Positions 23,681 to 35,924 of a DNA stretch of 64,000 nucleotides are shown in pieces (position 1 is the first letter of the stretch; each line of letters begins with the position of its first letter). Position numbers and translations under genes: made by a program. The stretch is from Emydura subglobosa. Taxonomy: Eukaryota; Chordata; Testudines; Chelidae. The notes beneath the pieces were generated by a model, which made no database searches, was not told the DNA's origin, and worked only from the letters and a program-made list of their open reading frames with translations. The stretch lies in the NCBI GenBank assembly GCA_007922225.1, contig ML680055.1, positions 399,496-463,495 on the forward strand, written 5' to 3'.

Positions 23681-24919
23681 GTTCCCTTTTAACTGCAGAG
23701 AGTAGTAGAAGGACAAAACCCTTGTTGACTAGACTCCTGGATAGTGTCAGAGATGGTGATAACTGTCCTTGGGGGGAAAGAGAAGGTAGTTGAGAGGGGC
23801 TGGAGCTGCTGTTGTTGCTGCTGTTGTTAAAGTCCAATCCCGTTTCCTCCCAGGTGGTGTTTGGGATTCAGATGGAGCCGGTAGCGGTGGCCATGTCACC
23901 TCGGTCCCTCTTTCTGGCCTGAGCTGGTCAGGACACCCTTCAGGATAGGAGATGGCGGGGATGGTGAAACTTGCCTCCGTCTGTTCTTCCCATATTTTCC
24001 CCCCAAAGTCTCATTCTTTAAGGACCCACAAAGGGAATTGTGGGTGGAATAGCCCCTCCCCTCAGTAGCTGTCCACCAGTTAAGCCTAATGTCTGACATA
24101 CCATTTTTGGTTCATTAATTTCCAGTTCCACGTCTTCCGATTTTAACATAGTCCTTAACCTTATCAGTAGGCCCTTATGTTTAGACTATTTTAGTATGTC
24201 TCATTTTTGTACCTTGTACATTTGTTGCCATAGGTTATTGGGACATCTTATGAAACTTTTGACAGTGGAGCTCGAGTCTCACAACAGTATTCAGCGAGGC
24301 AGGTCCTGGACTGGCTGAATCGTTTAATCTATTTCCAGTTGTAACATGTCTGCTGGTTCAAAATCATCGTGGTAATCTTTTCACAGCTTGGCTGCACGGT
24401 TGCCACAATGTATTGTCTGCTCTGGCTGTGTTTCTTGTTTTGCTTGTGTGTCTACTGCATGAATCATTTGTCCCAGGATTAGAGTCATTAGGTTCACAGA
24501 TTCACTTGTTTTATCTGGAAGCAGTGGCTTCTGTGTTGTTTGTATTAACAGAAGTTTCACCTGTGAAATTTTCCTCTGTATTCTTCTTGTAATTTACATT
24601 ACAGAGCGGGGCGGGCTCTGTGCACAGCCGTACAGCTGTGGGACCTGCAATTAAGCTCCTCCTACCCAGCCACTAAATGAAGCTGGTAGTGGACGGGAGC
24701 CTCAAGCCAGACCCAGGCAGCATGCCCCAGGGGCTGGAGAGTGGCCTGTCCAAATGACCTCAGGACTCTGGGACTAAACAGCCATTGACACCAGACTGGG
24801 AGTGGGATTTCGCAGGTGTGACGTGATGTGTTAAAGGAGATTGTCTATTGGACATTCACAGCAGTGGGGGGAACTGAGTGAACAGCATACTGCCAAAGTT
24901 AGGGTGGGGCAGTGTTTTA
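23681..24919. other. Unassigned, possibly mobile-element derived
   Basis: Contains a short CTGTTGTTGCTGCTGTTGTT run near 23810. On the minus strand the decayed frames could be upstream gypsy sequence given the neighbouring pol pieces, but I found no convincing motif. Confidence 0.3.
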
Positions 24920-25190
24920 CTGAGGCCAGGTCAACACGAGCAAATGAGGGCAGTGTAACTATGTTGTTCGGAGGTGTAAAAAATCGACCCCATGAACAAC
25001 GCAGTTGTACCACCCTGGCCCCTGGTGTAGACCATGCTAAGTCGATGGGTGGGCTTCTCCTGTTGACATAGCTACCACCTCTTGGGGAGGTGAAGTGCCT
25101 ACGCTGATGGGAGAAGCCCTCACTGGTGAAGGGAGCTTCCCCACTGAAGCACTGCAGCTTCCATGCAGCGTTTCAGGGTGGACCTGCCCT
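24920..25190. mobile_element. MITE of the GGGCAGGTC-terminus family
   Basis: The left end GGCCAGGTCAACAC and the right end GGGTGGACCTGCCC are imperfect inverted repeats related to the termini of the element at 27720-27986. The interior has CTACCACCTCTTGGGGAGG and TAGACCATGCTAAG words typical of the same group. The exact target duplication is unclear. Confidence 0.7.
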
Positions 25191-25474
25191 TATTCATTTT
25201 GATATTTAGGTGCTTGCAAGTGGGGCAGCATTGTCCATGAAAGCACCCAGGAAAGGTATTTAGTGAGCCCGGAAATTCGGGGGGTGGAGGGGGAGACATG
25301 TGCTGATGCCATATGTCTGTTTTCAGAGGGACCCATAGTCACTTGAACCTGGCCCTTGTGGCTGCTGCCCGCGCCTGGAAGAAGAGTTACAGATCTCGCT
25401 AAGGCTCACACCCATCCCACACAGATGACAACCAGGGTAGTAGGAAGAGCTATTACGCACTGTCCTTTTTGCTC

Positions 25475-25735
25475 CACCTGGAATTATTATTTGTATTACA
25501 GTAACACCTAGAAGCCCTAGTGAAATCCAGGCCCCATGGTGCTAGGAGCTGTACTTTCATATGAGACAGTTCCTGCCTTTGGCTAAATAGACAAACGATC
25601 AGAGACAAAACAAAGAAGAGACATGACTTGCCCAGGGTCACACAGCACGTCACTGGCAGGCCCAGGACTAGAACCTAGTTCGTATGGTTCCAGTTGAGTG
25701 ATCCAGCCACTAGACAACACTGCCTCTCTGGGTCG
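25475..25735 (-). mobile_element. MIR/CORE-SINE-like element, antisense
   Basis: The plus strand shows GACTTGCCCAGGGTCACACA, the reverse of the MIR core (TGTGTGACCCTGGGC), then the reverse of a tRNA-derived head (GCCACTAGACAACACTGCC). The 3' end, near TTATTATTTGTATTACAG, is LINE-like. This is one of the most complete SINE copies in the window. Confidence 0.8.
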
Positions 25736-26309
25736 AAGTCCCTCCTGAATCTAACAATGTCACTGGCGCATATGGAACATTGGAATTTCCACATTCTTGG
25801 CCTGTGGGTTGCTTACTCTTCAGCACCTGCTTCCATCGGGTGGTTGACTTCCACCCACAGCTACCAGCCCACGTGGGAAGACATGAGGTGTAGCAGGGAC
25901 ATAGAAGAGTTGGTGAATCCTCAAGACTCTAGTTTACAGGGCAACATATGGCTTAGCAATCCTGCTAGATACTCCATAAGAGCCTTTCTCCTCTTTAACA
26001 GAGGTGCAGGACCCTCAGTGTCAGTCCTTTCTCCTGCACCATTCTAACAATGAGGCAAGAGGCAGGGACTCGAGGAGCTACAGCAGCAAAGCAAACCACA
26101 TGGCATATCTGTGCTGAGCAGTGTCTACAAAGAATTTTCCTTTGTGTCCATTATAGCCAAGTCTAGGCTCTTCTGTGCCACAAGGAACAGTGCAGCCCCA
26201 AGCACCCTGACCTTCACAATGGTTAAATTCAGGTGTCAGCCAACTTCCATCTCACTTGTTGGCTTGGGTTTTGTAGCCTCGTGCAGGTGCTAAGCTTCCC
26301 TAGAGGGAT

Positions 26310-27115
26310 GGTTTCTAGAGTCAGATTTTAGGGCCAGAAGGGACAATTATGATCATCTAGTCTGACCCCTGCACAACACAGGCCATAAAGGGATTCCTGC
26401 CTCAAACCCACAGCTTCTGGTTGAGCAAGATATGGGCCATCAAGGATACAAACACTCTTTAATGATGATTAAAACCAGCTTTTAAAGGCTTAATAACCAA
26501 CCTCAACTACTGCCTTCCACAGACCACCTTGTCTGGTTTTTGCTAGTTTTAGTCATACCTCTTCTTAAACTCCTTATATGTTTTTTGATCTTGTCTCTGA
26601 ATTATGGACAGAGGGACAGATCCTCTGTCACAGCTGTATATGAAGGTACTATCACCTCCCAATTCCTATCTGATATCTCCTTGCTTATACATCCAAAGAT
26701 AGCATTAGCCTTTCTAGATGCAGCATTGCACAGGGAACGCATAGTCAGCTGTTTATCTGCCATATCCACAGTACGCCCCTTAGTCCTCTTCAGACTTGCT
26801 GCTTTCCATTCTTTGTGTCTTGATGTCTGACCTTGCATTTGGGTTTAATAAAAAAAGCCACATTCAAAAGATCCCAGTTACTGAGCAATCTGGGTCACTC
26901 TGGCCTTATAAGTATTTGCAACTCCACCAATTTCTGAATCATCTGCAAATTTTACCTGCAATGATTTAATATTTTCTGCCAGGTCATTGATAAAGATATT
27001 GACTAGTATTGTGCCAAGTGGGACCCCATTGGAACACCCCATTGGATGAGGATTCCCATTTACAATTACTTCTTGCAGCTATCAATTATCCAGCTTTTAA
27101 CCAATGTAATATGGG
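26310..27115 (-). mobile_element. Older antisense LINE, 3' half (interrupted)
   Basis: The plus strand opens with AGGGCCAGAAGGGACAATTA and CATCTAGTCTGACCCCTGC, the reverse of a CR1-type 3' end. It proceeds into the reverse of the RT (for example GATATTGACTAGTATTGTGC). The same antisense consensus seems to resume near 28130. Confidence 0.82.
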
Positions 27116-27394
27116 CTGCACTGAGTTCACCAAGGAATGCAGGTGCTTGGTCAGTGATAGTGTGGGTGTCCAACGCTACAGTGGTGCTATAATATCCCCA
27201 GTGATGGACACAGACTGAACATGCAGCCTTAAGGACCTAGCTAGAGATGGAGCTGGGTGGCATGTGACCTGCAAAGAGACTACATCCCACTGGGATCTGC
27301 CATCATGATGATGACATTGATTTTTAATAGTGCTAATTTTTAATCAGAATGTCTTGTAGTACTAAGTCCACAGTACCAAGTCCAATGAATAATT

Positions 27395-27719
27395 CAAGGT
27401 CTGAAAAACCTGGTTTATAGTGAGAAACTAACGCAGCTCAATCTTGTTAGTTCACCCAAGAGATGGTTAAGATATGACTTGATCAGAGTTTAAAATTACC
27501 TACATGAGGAAGAGATTTATCGTGGCAGGCAGCTCTTTCATCTAGCAGAAAAAGGAATAACATGCAATGCTTGGATGCTGAAGGTAGAAAAATTCAGACT
27601 AGAAATAAGATGCAAATTTATAAGTGAAGGTAGTTAACCACTAGATCAACTTCTTTGGGGGTGGGATGGATTCACCATCACTTGAAGTCTTTCAATCAAG
27701 ATTGGATGTCACTTTCTAA
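27395..27719 (+). mobile_element. CR1-like LINE 3' region, left part
   Basis: Sense LINE 3' region with GAGATTTATCGTGGCAGGC, AGAAAAAGGAATAACATGC and CTTGAAGTCTTTCAATCAAG. It is interrupted at 27719 by a MITE and resumes at 27987. Confidence 0.85.
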
Positions 27720-27986
27720 GGGCAGGTCTACACTAGAAGCACTACATTGGTGCAGCTGCATCAATGCATTTGAGCCACTGTAGTGCATCTGGTGAAGACA
27801 CTGTATTACTCCACCTCCGTGAGAGGTGGAAGCTATGTCGGCAGGAGAGTGTCTCTTGCCCACGTAGTGCCAGTGTAGACACTGTACCTTGCATCACTCG
27901 GGGAGGTGGGGGGGGGGGGTCGTGGCTTTTTCACACCCCTGAGTAATGTAGGTTAGAGTGACTTAAGCGGTAGTTTAGAACTTCCC
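27720..27986. mobile_element. Harbinger-like MITE with TAA duplication
   Basis: 267 bp with inverted termini: left GGGCAGGTCTACACTAG, right TAGTTTAGAACTTCCC (reverse complement GGGAAGTTCTAAACTA). It is flanked by TAA at 27717-27719 and 27987-27989. A 3-bp TWA duplication is typical of PIF/Harbinger elements. Removing the element and one TAA restores a continuous CR1 3' end, which confirms the borders. It contains a run of about 13 G and a CACACCCCTGAG word. Confidence 0.85.
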
Positions 27987-28130
27987 TAAGATATATGTTA
28001 TAGGTCAAACAGATGTTCTGCTGCAGAAATTAGTGCTTGAGTTTCTCTAGTGTGTGTTATGCAAGAGGTCAGACTAGAGTATGATAATGGTCCCTTCTGG
28101 CCTTGGAAGCTATGAAACTATTACCAGCCT
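27987..28130 (+). mobile_element. CR1-like LINE 3' end, right part
   Basis: Continues the CR1 after the MITE: GGTCAAACAGATGTTCTG, CAAGAGGTCAGACTAGAG, then GGTCCCTTCTGGCCTTGGAA, a typical 3' end in sense orientation. Confidence 0.87.
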
Positions 28131-28735
28131 TACAGGAGTCTAAGTATATTTACGGAGTTACCATTTTCGATCAAGCCTGTAATCACATCAGTAAAAGCTA
28201 TCAAATTTGTTTGCAAGACCTATTTTCCAGAAATCCATGTTTACTGATCCATGTTAATTTTTATTAATTATGCTGCTTTCCTTCCATTTTGTTATTGCTT
28301 GCAGCTCATATCAGCCTTTTCAGGATTTTGCTTGGGATCAGTGTCAAACTTAACAGACCTACAGCTCAACAGTAGCTTTTTATCCCAGCCCCCTGAAACT
28401 TCCACAGTTGTCCAAGACTTAGTAAATAGCAATATCTATGGCTTAGGACTCCTCGGCCAATTCCTTTAAAACTCTTGGGTGGAAGTTACACAGCTCTGCA
28501 GATTTAAAAATAATTAATTTTAGTTGTTACTATTTAATATGCTGCCTAGTTACTGTTGGAATAGGAAACATTTCATTATCATCTTAAGATATGAATATAT
28601 CATCCTGCTTTTTTCCAACTACAGAGCAGAAATATTTATTGAATGTCTGAATTTCTCCATCATTGTTGACAATTTTACCATCCCTATCTAGTAGCGTGCC
28701 TATGGCATTGCTAGGATTCCTTTTGTTAATGAAGA
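28131..28735 (-). mobile_element. Older antisense LINE, upstream part
   Basis: Resumes the antisense LINE that ends near 27115, with reverse RT sequence such as CCATGTTTACTGATCC and TTTTGCTTGGGATCAGTG. It is older and more diverged than the CR1 inserted in it. Confidence 0.7.
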
Positions 28736-28740
28736 ATCAA

Positions 28741-28905
28741 AATCCCCTCTGTGAGCTGGGTCATTATTATCATCATCCCCATATTAAACATGGGGAAACT
28801 GAACGTAAGCGAATGGCCCAAGGTCACACAGCTAATCAGAGAGAAAGAGCTGGGCATAGACTCCAGAGATCCTAACCTCTAAGTCCTCTGTTTTAGATGG
28901 GAGGC
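28741..28905 (-). mobile_element. MIR-like SINE, antisense
   Basis: The plus strand reads CCCATATTAAACATGGGGAA then GGCCCAAGGTCACACAGCTA, the reverse of the MIR core and 3' part. Confidence 0.8.
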
Positions 28906-30177
28906 AATTCTTTGTTTTAAACACAAAGCATAAACCTCCTGCCTCAGGTATCAGTGAGATGAGAAGGGGGATGGATTTGGCTTGCTGTGATTTTCTCAGT
29001 GAACGTTTGGCAGGCTGGGGCAGACTGGAGCTATTGAAGGAGCAGTTTGCAGAATCTGTACCTGGCCCTGAACATACTGCCCTGAGTCCTGCCACATTAT
29101 GCACGAGGCAGATTCACAGCAGTGTGCTGCTGCCATAGCGACAAGAGCCCCAGCTCCCACCAAGGATGGCTGCTCCTCGGGCACTGAGCTGCGGTGTGTC
29201 TGGCAGGCACTCCAGGGAGAAGGGAGATGTGATTCCAAGGCGGGTCGATGTACTCAGACTAGTGCTGATCTAGCTAGTGCGCTACAGACGGAGGTGTGGC
29301 TGCAGTGGAGTGAGCTGTGGGGTAGGCTAGCCGTCCTGAGTGCAAAGGCCGGGTCCCAGGAGGAAGGTGGTTAGCCCCTCCCAGCACTTGCGCTGCTGTG
29401 GCTATACGTCAATTTTTAGTGTGCTACCTCAGTCAAAGCTCACACACGTGCAGCTCCCTGCGCAGGACATTACCCTGTGCAGCTGAGGTGTAGGCGTGCC
29501 CGGAAGGGGAGTCTGGCAGCGCTCTGGCTGAAGACAGGCTAGTGTGTAGTGCTCTCCAGCAGGTGTTAGGGGACCTCGGTTCTAGTCTGCTGTTGGCCCC
29601 CTCCATGCGCTTCGATGAGTCACTTACCCTCACTGCACCTCTCTGACCCCTCCCACCTTGTGTCTGCTCTCCTGGATGGGGAGTGTTGTGCACGACACGC
29701 CCATCCAGCAGTCAGCACCCTCACTTTGGCTGGGCATTGAGGTGCTCGTGTAATATGATTACTACCGAATGTACTGGCTGCTCACTGCCGGCTAGCAGAG
29801 GGGATGTGAAATACCCACCGCCGGTTGGGAAGAGCAGCACTGATTTCTGTGAGGGATGCCAGCACCTAGGGCAGCGCTAGACTGGCCAGGGGCTATAGGT
29901 CTGCCTCCCCCTGGGAGAAGTGGGCGTGAGCCGGGATCCAACCTTTTCTGCACTGTGGAGACGTGGGGGCGGGATTGCGGCGGGCCCTCAGCACTGGCCT
30001 AACTTTGCTCCAGTTGAAGTTGATGGTCAAACCCACAAATGAGGCCACTAACGAGTGCGTCAGTGCTGCAGCTCAGGCCAGCCCTGCTCACAGGGGCTGC
30101 TGAAGGGAGTTGCCACAAACGTACGCTCCCAATTTCCAGACTTGGATGGGGCCAGAGCATCTTCTGACACTGACGCT
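28906..30177. other. Mostly unassigned, with a possible MITE
   Basis: Near 29240-29350, GGCGGGTCGATGTACTCAG and words such as CTAGTGCGCTACAGAC resemble MITE ends of the GGGCAGGTC group, without clear borders. A MIR-like copy lies at 29540-29740. Confidence 0.35.
29540..29740 (+). mobile_element. MIR-like SINE
   Basis: CCTCGGTTCTAGTCTGCTG is followed by GATGAGTCACTTACCCTCAC and GCACCTCTCTGACCCC, a diverged MIR core in sense orientation. Confidence 0.6.
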
Positions 30178-30425
30178 GAGATTTTCAAAACTGCCTAAAG
30201 GGATTTGGATGCCCAAGTCCTGCTAAAATTAATTGTGTTACAGTAACACAGGGAGGCCTCGACTGAAATTGGGCCCTGTCGCGCCGGGCACTGCACAGAC
30301 TGAGTGAGAGCCAGTCCCTGCTCCAAGCTCACACACCGCAAAGGGGGGAAGGGAAGCGACTTGCCCAGAGTCACATAACAGGTCAATGCCAGTCTCCTGA
30401 ATCCCACTCCAGTGCCCCATTCACA
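30178..30425 (-). mobile_element. MIR/CORE-SINE-like element, antisense
   Basis: GCGACTTGCCCAGAGTCACA marks the reversed core, and TGTTACAGTAACACAGG with GCCGGGCACTGCACAGAC mark the 3' part shared with the copies at 25475 and 35405. A TTTTCAAAACTGCCTAAAG word abuts the left end. Confidence 0.75.
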
Positions 30426-31410
30426 AGTTTACACGGCCCCTGAGAGACAGGGACCAAATCCCCTGGGCACATGGAGCTGAAAGGGGGAGTTTGGCACCAT
30501 CAGAACATTCTAATATGATGGGCCACAGTCTGGCTTGAAGGAATCACAGCTGGCGTGAGACAAACCTGCCTCGTGTTCAAACCTGACCCAGCTTTTCCCC
30601 AGCCCGAGCAGGAGAAATGTGAGAACTAAAGCTGGCAGCTCTGGATTCTAAGGTGTCAGCCTCCCCCTTCAGCGAGTCCTTGATCCTCTCTGAAGTGAGG
30701 GTGGGCGAGGCGCACGCTGTCCCTGCAACACCTGCAATGGCTGCTGCATACGGTGCCTCTGGCAAAGCCGGTTTGGAAACTGCACCACACAGAAAAGGTG
30801 AGGAAGAGTTTAAGGAAAGTATTGAAATCAAGATGTGCTACTTTCAGGTGACCCTGGGATTTTTTTCATTCTCTCTCCAAGATCAGAACATGTCAGTTGC
30901 AAGGATGAGCCCTAGGAAGTGGGAGTGAAGCAAACTGGTGATATTACCTAGCCATTTCCGGTGCCACTAGGCCTGGCCAGGCAAACGGGCAGGAATTTGC
31001 TGGCAAATGAGGTCCGGGGGAACATTCTTCTCTGCCCATCTCCCTGCTTTCTGGCTTCCCTGTTAGTCCTCAGTGCCACGGCTGGCCAACTCCCTGAACC
31101 TTTCAGAAATGCTCTTTATACTCTTCTTCAGGGAGGGAACAAAATCTCCCTCCCCTCCCCCCCAAACACTCATGTAACCTTGCCAGCTTCAATGAGGTGG
31201 CAAGGGGCGTAAGGGAAGACATGAGCTCCCACTGAAGAAAGGGGAGAGGCCTGGGTTGGACACACCACAGGGATGGGGCCATTTCTGCACCTCCTGGATG
31301 CTGCGGCTGTTAGATGCTAGTTCAGTCCATGGCTGCAGCTGCTCAAACTCACCCCCTGGTTGCAGCAATCCTTACAGCCCACCCACCTGTGCCCTCCTTT
31401 TGCCATTCCT

Positions 31411-31434
31411 CCCCCCCCCCCGCCCCCCCCCCCC
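31411..31434 (+). repeat. Poly-C tract
   Basis: 11 C, one G, then 12 C. The minus strand could form a G-quadruplex. Confidence 0.97.
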
Positions 31435-32334
31435 GGCCATGTCTTCAGCAAGCCTCTGTCCTGAGGGCTGCCAGAGGGGCAGCGCAGGACACCGCCACCA
31501 AACTTCCTCCTTTCAGGGGAATGCTGCAGTGATGAGCCAGCTGATTTCTGGGCACAAAGGGGCCAGCATGAACCCCAGAGCAGGGGCCAGACAGGAGCGT
31601 TAAGGGGCTAGAAAGAGGCTGATGGAGGGACAGGGAGTGTGAGTCAGGGAAGGGGAATAGCTGAGGGAAGGCGAGAGCACGAGTCCAGGTGACAATTCTC
31701 AGGGATGTGAGGCTATCGTCATAATCCTCAGTGGCTCAGGCAGAGTGAGCCAGGCTGCACCGCACCTCTTGGGAGCACCGAACAGCCTGGGCACTGCTGA
31801 ATGTGTTGCACAGCTGTGAATTTAATCCTCTGCGGGCCAATTTAGAAGCACATTGCCATGGCAGCCTCGCCATCCCATCAGCTCATAGCGTTAAAAAGTC
31901 ACCTGCCTTCCAGAGCCAAGAGAGGCATCCTGGGACACTGCTGGGACAGACAGCTGTGAGCGGGAGAGTGGCAGGGAGCCGGGTGGTTCTGAGCGAGCGA
32001 TGGAATGCAGCAGCTTTGTTAAGTGCAGCTTTGGAATGGGCTCAGGCACTGCAATAGATCCATGTAGGCAGGGGTCTAGAGGGGCGGGACGCTAGCGAAA
32101 CGTGAGAACATGCTGAAGCACACGTGCCTCTGGGACTGAAACCAAATGTGTCCCAGCGAGACGCATGCTGAACTGGAGCTAGGCTCTGATATCAGGCTTT
32201 CACAAAGACTCTCTTGCTGGGCCTTATCAAGAGAGATGGACTGCTCCAGAGACAGACCGCACCGGGGTCAGGCAGCCAAAGGACTGCCTCAGCCACTGAG
32301 CCTGGTGGGGAGCGCTGTGGGCTTGTGGCTTGTG

Positions 32335-32455
32335 TGCAGCGTGTGGAATCTGAAGGCCAGACTTCTTTTCCCAGCGCTGCCACCGACTCCCTTTGTGACC
32401 TGAGAATGTCACTTAAACGTCCGCTGCCTTTGTTCCCCATCGGCACCTTGTTGGG
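32335..32455 (+). mobile_element. MIR-like SINE core
   Basis: CTTTGTGACCTGAGAATGTC, then ACTTAAACGTCCGCTGCC. A weak sense match to the MIR core. Confidence 0.45.
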
Positions 32456-32999
32456 TGGCAAAGCCCTGCCTGGTTGGAAGTATTTGGAGACCTTCAACTG
32501 AAAGAGGCTGGGGAAGGTGTCCATTATTGTAAAAGATTTAAACTTGGCTTCTACAGCCACCAGCACCAGGCTCTGGGTTGAGCACCAGGAAGGGGAAGAA
32601 CAAACTGAATGGTTGTGCCTCACATGTATGGCAGGCCCAGCAGCTGAGGGGAGAGGCTCTCCTGCTTGCTGTGAAGCATTCTCGCTCCAGCCCCTGGAGG
32701 AGGTCTATGAGCTGCATTTGCAGAGCATGCTGGGATTGCAGTGTTTGAGACCCTGTTCACAGCGTGGGCACCGCTTTCAGTGGGACCTGAGCGCACGCGC
32801 TGCACTCCAGGGAGCTACGTGCACCCTCAGACGCAAGGAAGGAAGGAAGCTAAGGGGTCCCCTGCTCTGAGCTTGCTGAGGCCCAAATGTGGGGAAAGAG
32901 CAGTGCAGGAAAAGAACCAAACTGAGGGCTGCAAAGTGAGGGACTGGTAATAAAACCCAAACCCAAACCCATCTCATTCCCACAGTTCACAGCCGCTGC

Positions 33000-33140
33000 C
33001 CCATAATTAGCTGCATTTTATAGGCAGGGAAGTGGAGTTACAAAGACTGGAGGTGATTGGCCCAAGGCCACGGCCAGGAACAGAGTCCGTATGTCCTGAG
33101 TCCTAATCCAGGGCCCAGCCACCAGATCTCACGATCACCT
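33000..33140 (-). mobile_element. MIR-like SINE, antisense
   Basis: CATTTTATAGGCAGGGAAG, then GATTGGCCCAAGGCCACGG and a reversed tRNA-side GAGTCCTAATCCAGGGC. Confidence 0.65.
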
Positions 33141-34109
33141 TAGTCCAAACCCGCAACTCCCCAGAGCCAGGGGAAGAAGAGACATTAGCCTAGACAATGC
33201 TTTCCCACTGCCCCAGGGGCTATTGCAGGAGTGTGCTAGTTACTTACAGTAATTACCAGTCAGATCTGCACCATTTCACCCAGAAATGACCAGCCCGTCA
33301 CTGCAGAGGAGGGGAGAGGCCCCACATTTGGGCCTTCCCCTGAATTATAATAAACAGGACCGGCCATGGGCACTGAAGGGTCCCAATATTTCATCAGGAG
33401 AGTAAAACCTTCCCAACCTGCCTGAAAAGAAAGGCAATTTGCTGCCCACTATTCAGGGGGGGTTTTCATGTCGTCCCCCCCATGTGCCCAGTCCACTCAG
33501 GATTATGCTACAGCCCCTGCTACACAGCCGAGCTCAGTCACTGCAGTCGCTGAGACTCGTGCACTTCGCCTGCCTGCTGTCCCCCGACATGGAGGTTATC
33601 CCATCACCGGGAGCAGAGCCGTCTTTGACCTGCTGGACAGCTCATGCTTAGGATGCTTGGTGTGAGCAGAGGTCAGCATGTGGGAAGCGTCCTGCTCTGT
33701 GCCCAAAGCAGAGAGCTTGTTACCCAACCTGGCCTTCCACCCGTGCTCTTATCTTGGGAGGTCCCTGCTGCAATCGCCAGTGTCAGCCGAGAGGGCAGCC
33801 CTGCCGTGTGCACAGTGCAATGGGCATGTTCGCCCCCAGCCACGATTTGGCTTGGTTAAGACAGAAATGAACAAGCAGATGATTTACAGACCAGCGCAAA
33901 CCTCCCTAGGCTTGGCTGTTGTCCACCCACGCCCCAGGGATCCGCTCCTGCTTGCTTTATTCAGCTGGGCTGACGAGGAACTTGCCTCCGTGAGTCCCCG
34001 GGCCCACTGAATGCCCTCCCAGCAGGCTCAGCACTTGTTCAGGGAAACACTGCCAGGGCACTTTGGCCATAGCTCCGTTCCATCCTGGTTCTGGGGTGTG
34101 GGCAGAGGG

Positions 34110-34215
34110 CCTAGGGTTGCCAAGTCTCCAGGAGTGGCCTGGAGTCTCCAGGAATTAAAGAGTAATCTTGAATGAACGATCACGTCATGCGATGAAGCCT
34201 CCAGGAATATGTCCC
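34110..34215. repeat. Likely interspersed repeat around CTCCAGGAGTGGCCTGGAG
   Basis: GTTGCCAAGTCTCCAGGAG, then TGGCCTGGAGTCTCCAGGAA and GATGAAGCCTCCAGGAATA: three CTCCAGGA words in about 90 bp, partly inverted. I recall it as a common reptile repeat, but no class can be given. Confidence 0.4.
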
Positions 34216-35404
34216 GCCAAACCCGGCCCCGCTCAGAGGGAACATAGGGCAGAGCATTGCCTCCCTCTCTGTGCTGTGGCTGGAGAAGGACCCCTCGTGC
34301 TTTGGTCCTGCTCTAGGACTGGATGGGGGCGGGAGAGTTGTTTCTCCAGCTTGCCCACGGCTGCAGAAGTCAGGCCTGGTCTTTGGACGGTGGGGAGGTT
34401 CTCGGAGTGGGTGGGGCAGGCTTTGCCTTAGCCCAATTTGAGGCCGCTCCGCCAGACAGCTGCCTTGTGCACCATCCCCCAGCCTCAGGGCCTGCGGGGT
34501 CTTTGGGCGGATGGACAGATGGACAAAGCCTGCCATAAGATTGAGCAGGGGGGCCCCTAGGTGAGAGAGCATGAGACAAGCAGAGTAGCATCTGGCTCAC
34601 AACCAGAGCCCAGAAGGAAAATCAAAGCGGGGGGAGGAAATGGGCAGGACAGCGTGGGGGGCTGCCATCCATTTGGTCATTCAGGCTGTCTGTCCAACAG
34701 CCGCATCATTGACTAGCTCATGAATCTGCCCGGAAATGAGCAAACCCAGCTGTTGGTGGGGCCTCTTCTTAACCTCCTGCCTGCAGCTGGGATGGCCCCT
34801 TCCCCCCGCTTGGGGGCTCTGCCGCTCAGCTCTGCTGAGGTGCCTGGGGCTGGGGAACTTGTGCCCTGAAATAGGCCGAGCTGACCTGAGGAAATGCCCT
34901 CGTGCTGCCTGAGCCAGTTGCAGCAGGATGAAAATGTCCTGGGAAACGGCTTCTGGCAACTGAGGCCTGCGGGATGCCTGCTTATCTGAGCCGCCATGCT
35001 GAGAATCCCCTCCCTGCATGGACAGAGCGAGGCTGGGGTGGGGGGGTTCAGGGCCAGACCTTTGGGAAGGGCCTGCTCCAGGAGCGGGTGAACACTGCCC
35101 ACCAGGCTGCCCCTTAGGTGTCATGCTGGGAGCAGGGTCCACGCTAGGCATGCCTATGAAACCTGGGCACAAGCTCCTGGCCCTCAGATCTCTAATCAAG
35201 AGTCTTTTTTTTAACCCCTCTCTTCACCAAGGGCTGTCTGTGGGATGCACTGAGTTGGCGAAACTCCTTCATCCCCTCCCCCTCCAACAGCAGCTCAGTC
35301 ACTGGGTCTGCTAATCGCATCTCCCACCTGTCCCAGTCCCTTGAGCCGCTGAATTCTACTCTTCTGCCTCCGTTACTTTCAAAACCATCACATCTGCCAA
35401 TTAT
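34216..35404. other. No recognised feature, GC-rich
   Basis: Overlapping 130-172-codon frames on the minus strand are Pro/Ser/Gly-rich and reflect base composition rather than a protein family. Confidence 0.45.
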
Positions 35405-35665
35405 TAGCTCTAGTCCTGTAGCACCTTGAGGCTTCAACTGTCATCTGGGCCCTGGTGCAGGGTGCTGCACAGACTGAGAGAGGCTGCCCCAGAGAGCCCC
35501 CCGTTTAACTAGACAAAGGGCAGGAAGTGAAACTGAAGCACAGAAAAGGGAAATGATTTGCCCACGGTCACACAGGAGATCAGTAGCATGGCTGGACCAT
35601 CTGCTGCCCACTGCACTACATGGCCTCCCTACAGGGCACTTGCTAACAACATGCATGTTCCAGAG
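35405..35665 (-). mobile_element. MIR/CORE-SINE-like element, antisense
   Basis: AATGATTTGCCCACGGTCAC marks the reversed core, GCAGGGTGCTGCACAGACTG the 3' region, and CACTGCACTACATGGCCTCC the reversed head. Confidence 0.75.
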
Positions 35666-35906
35666 CCCATCATTTACAGCTCTCAAGCACTTAAATGCAC
35701 AACATGACATCCTGCATCACACACTGGGCCCATCATAAACAAAGCCACTCTCTGGGCCAGGAGTAAAGAAAAAATCCAGCCTAGCATCTGCCCCTGGTAG
35801 CAGTGACTAGCTGGTACTGCAGAGGCCTGGAATTCTCCACGCTCCCAATCGTACAATGCTTTTCATGGGCAAAAAACTCCTCCCTGCACATGCACACGTG
35901 CATGCA

Positions 35907-35924
35907 CATACACACACACACACC
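35907..35924 (+). repeat. (CA)n microsatellite
   Basis: Short CA run after several ACATGCACACGTG-type words. Confidence 0.9.

Larger units (their letters stand above)
30426..34109. other. Mostly unassigned, GC-richer
   Basis: Apart from MIR remnants and the poly-C tract, nothing was recognised. No exon with plausible splice sites and homology was found. Confidence 0.4.

Noticed and set aside
34681..35199. 172-codon minus-strand ORF in GC-rich DNA
   Set aside because: Composition-driven (Pro, Ser, Gly, Gln rich), with other frames open in the same stretch and no family motif.
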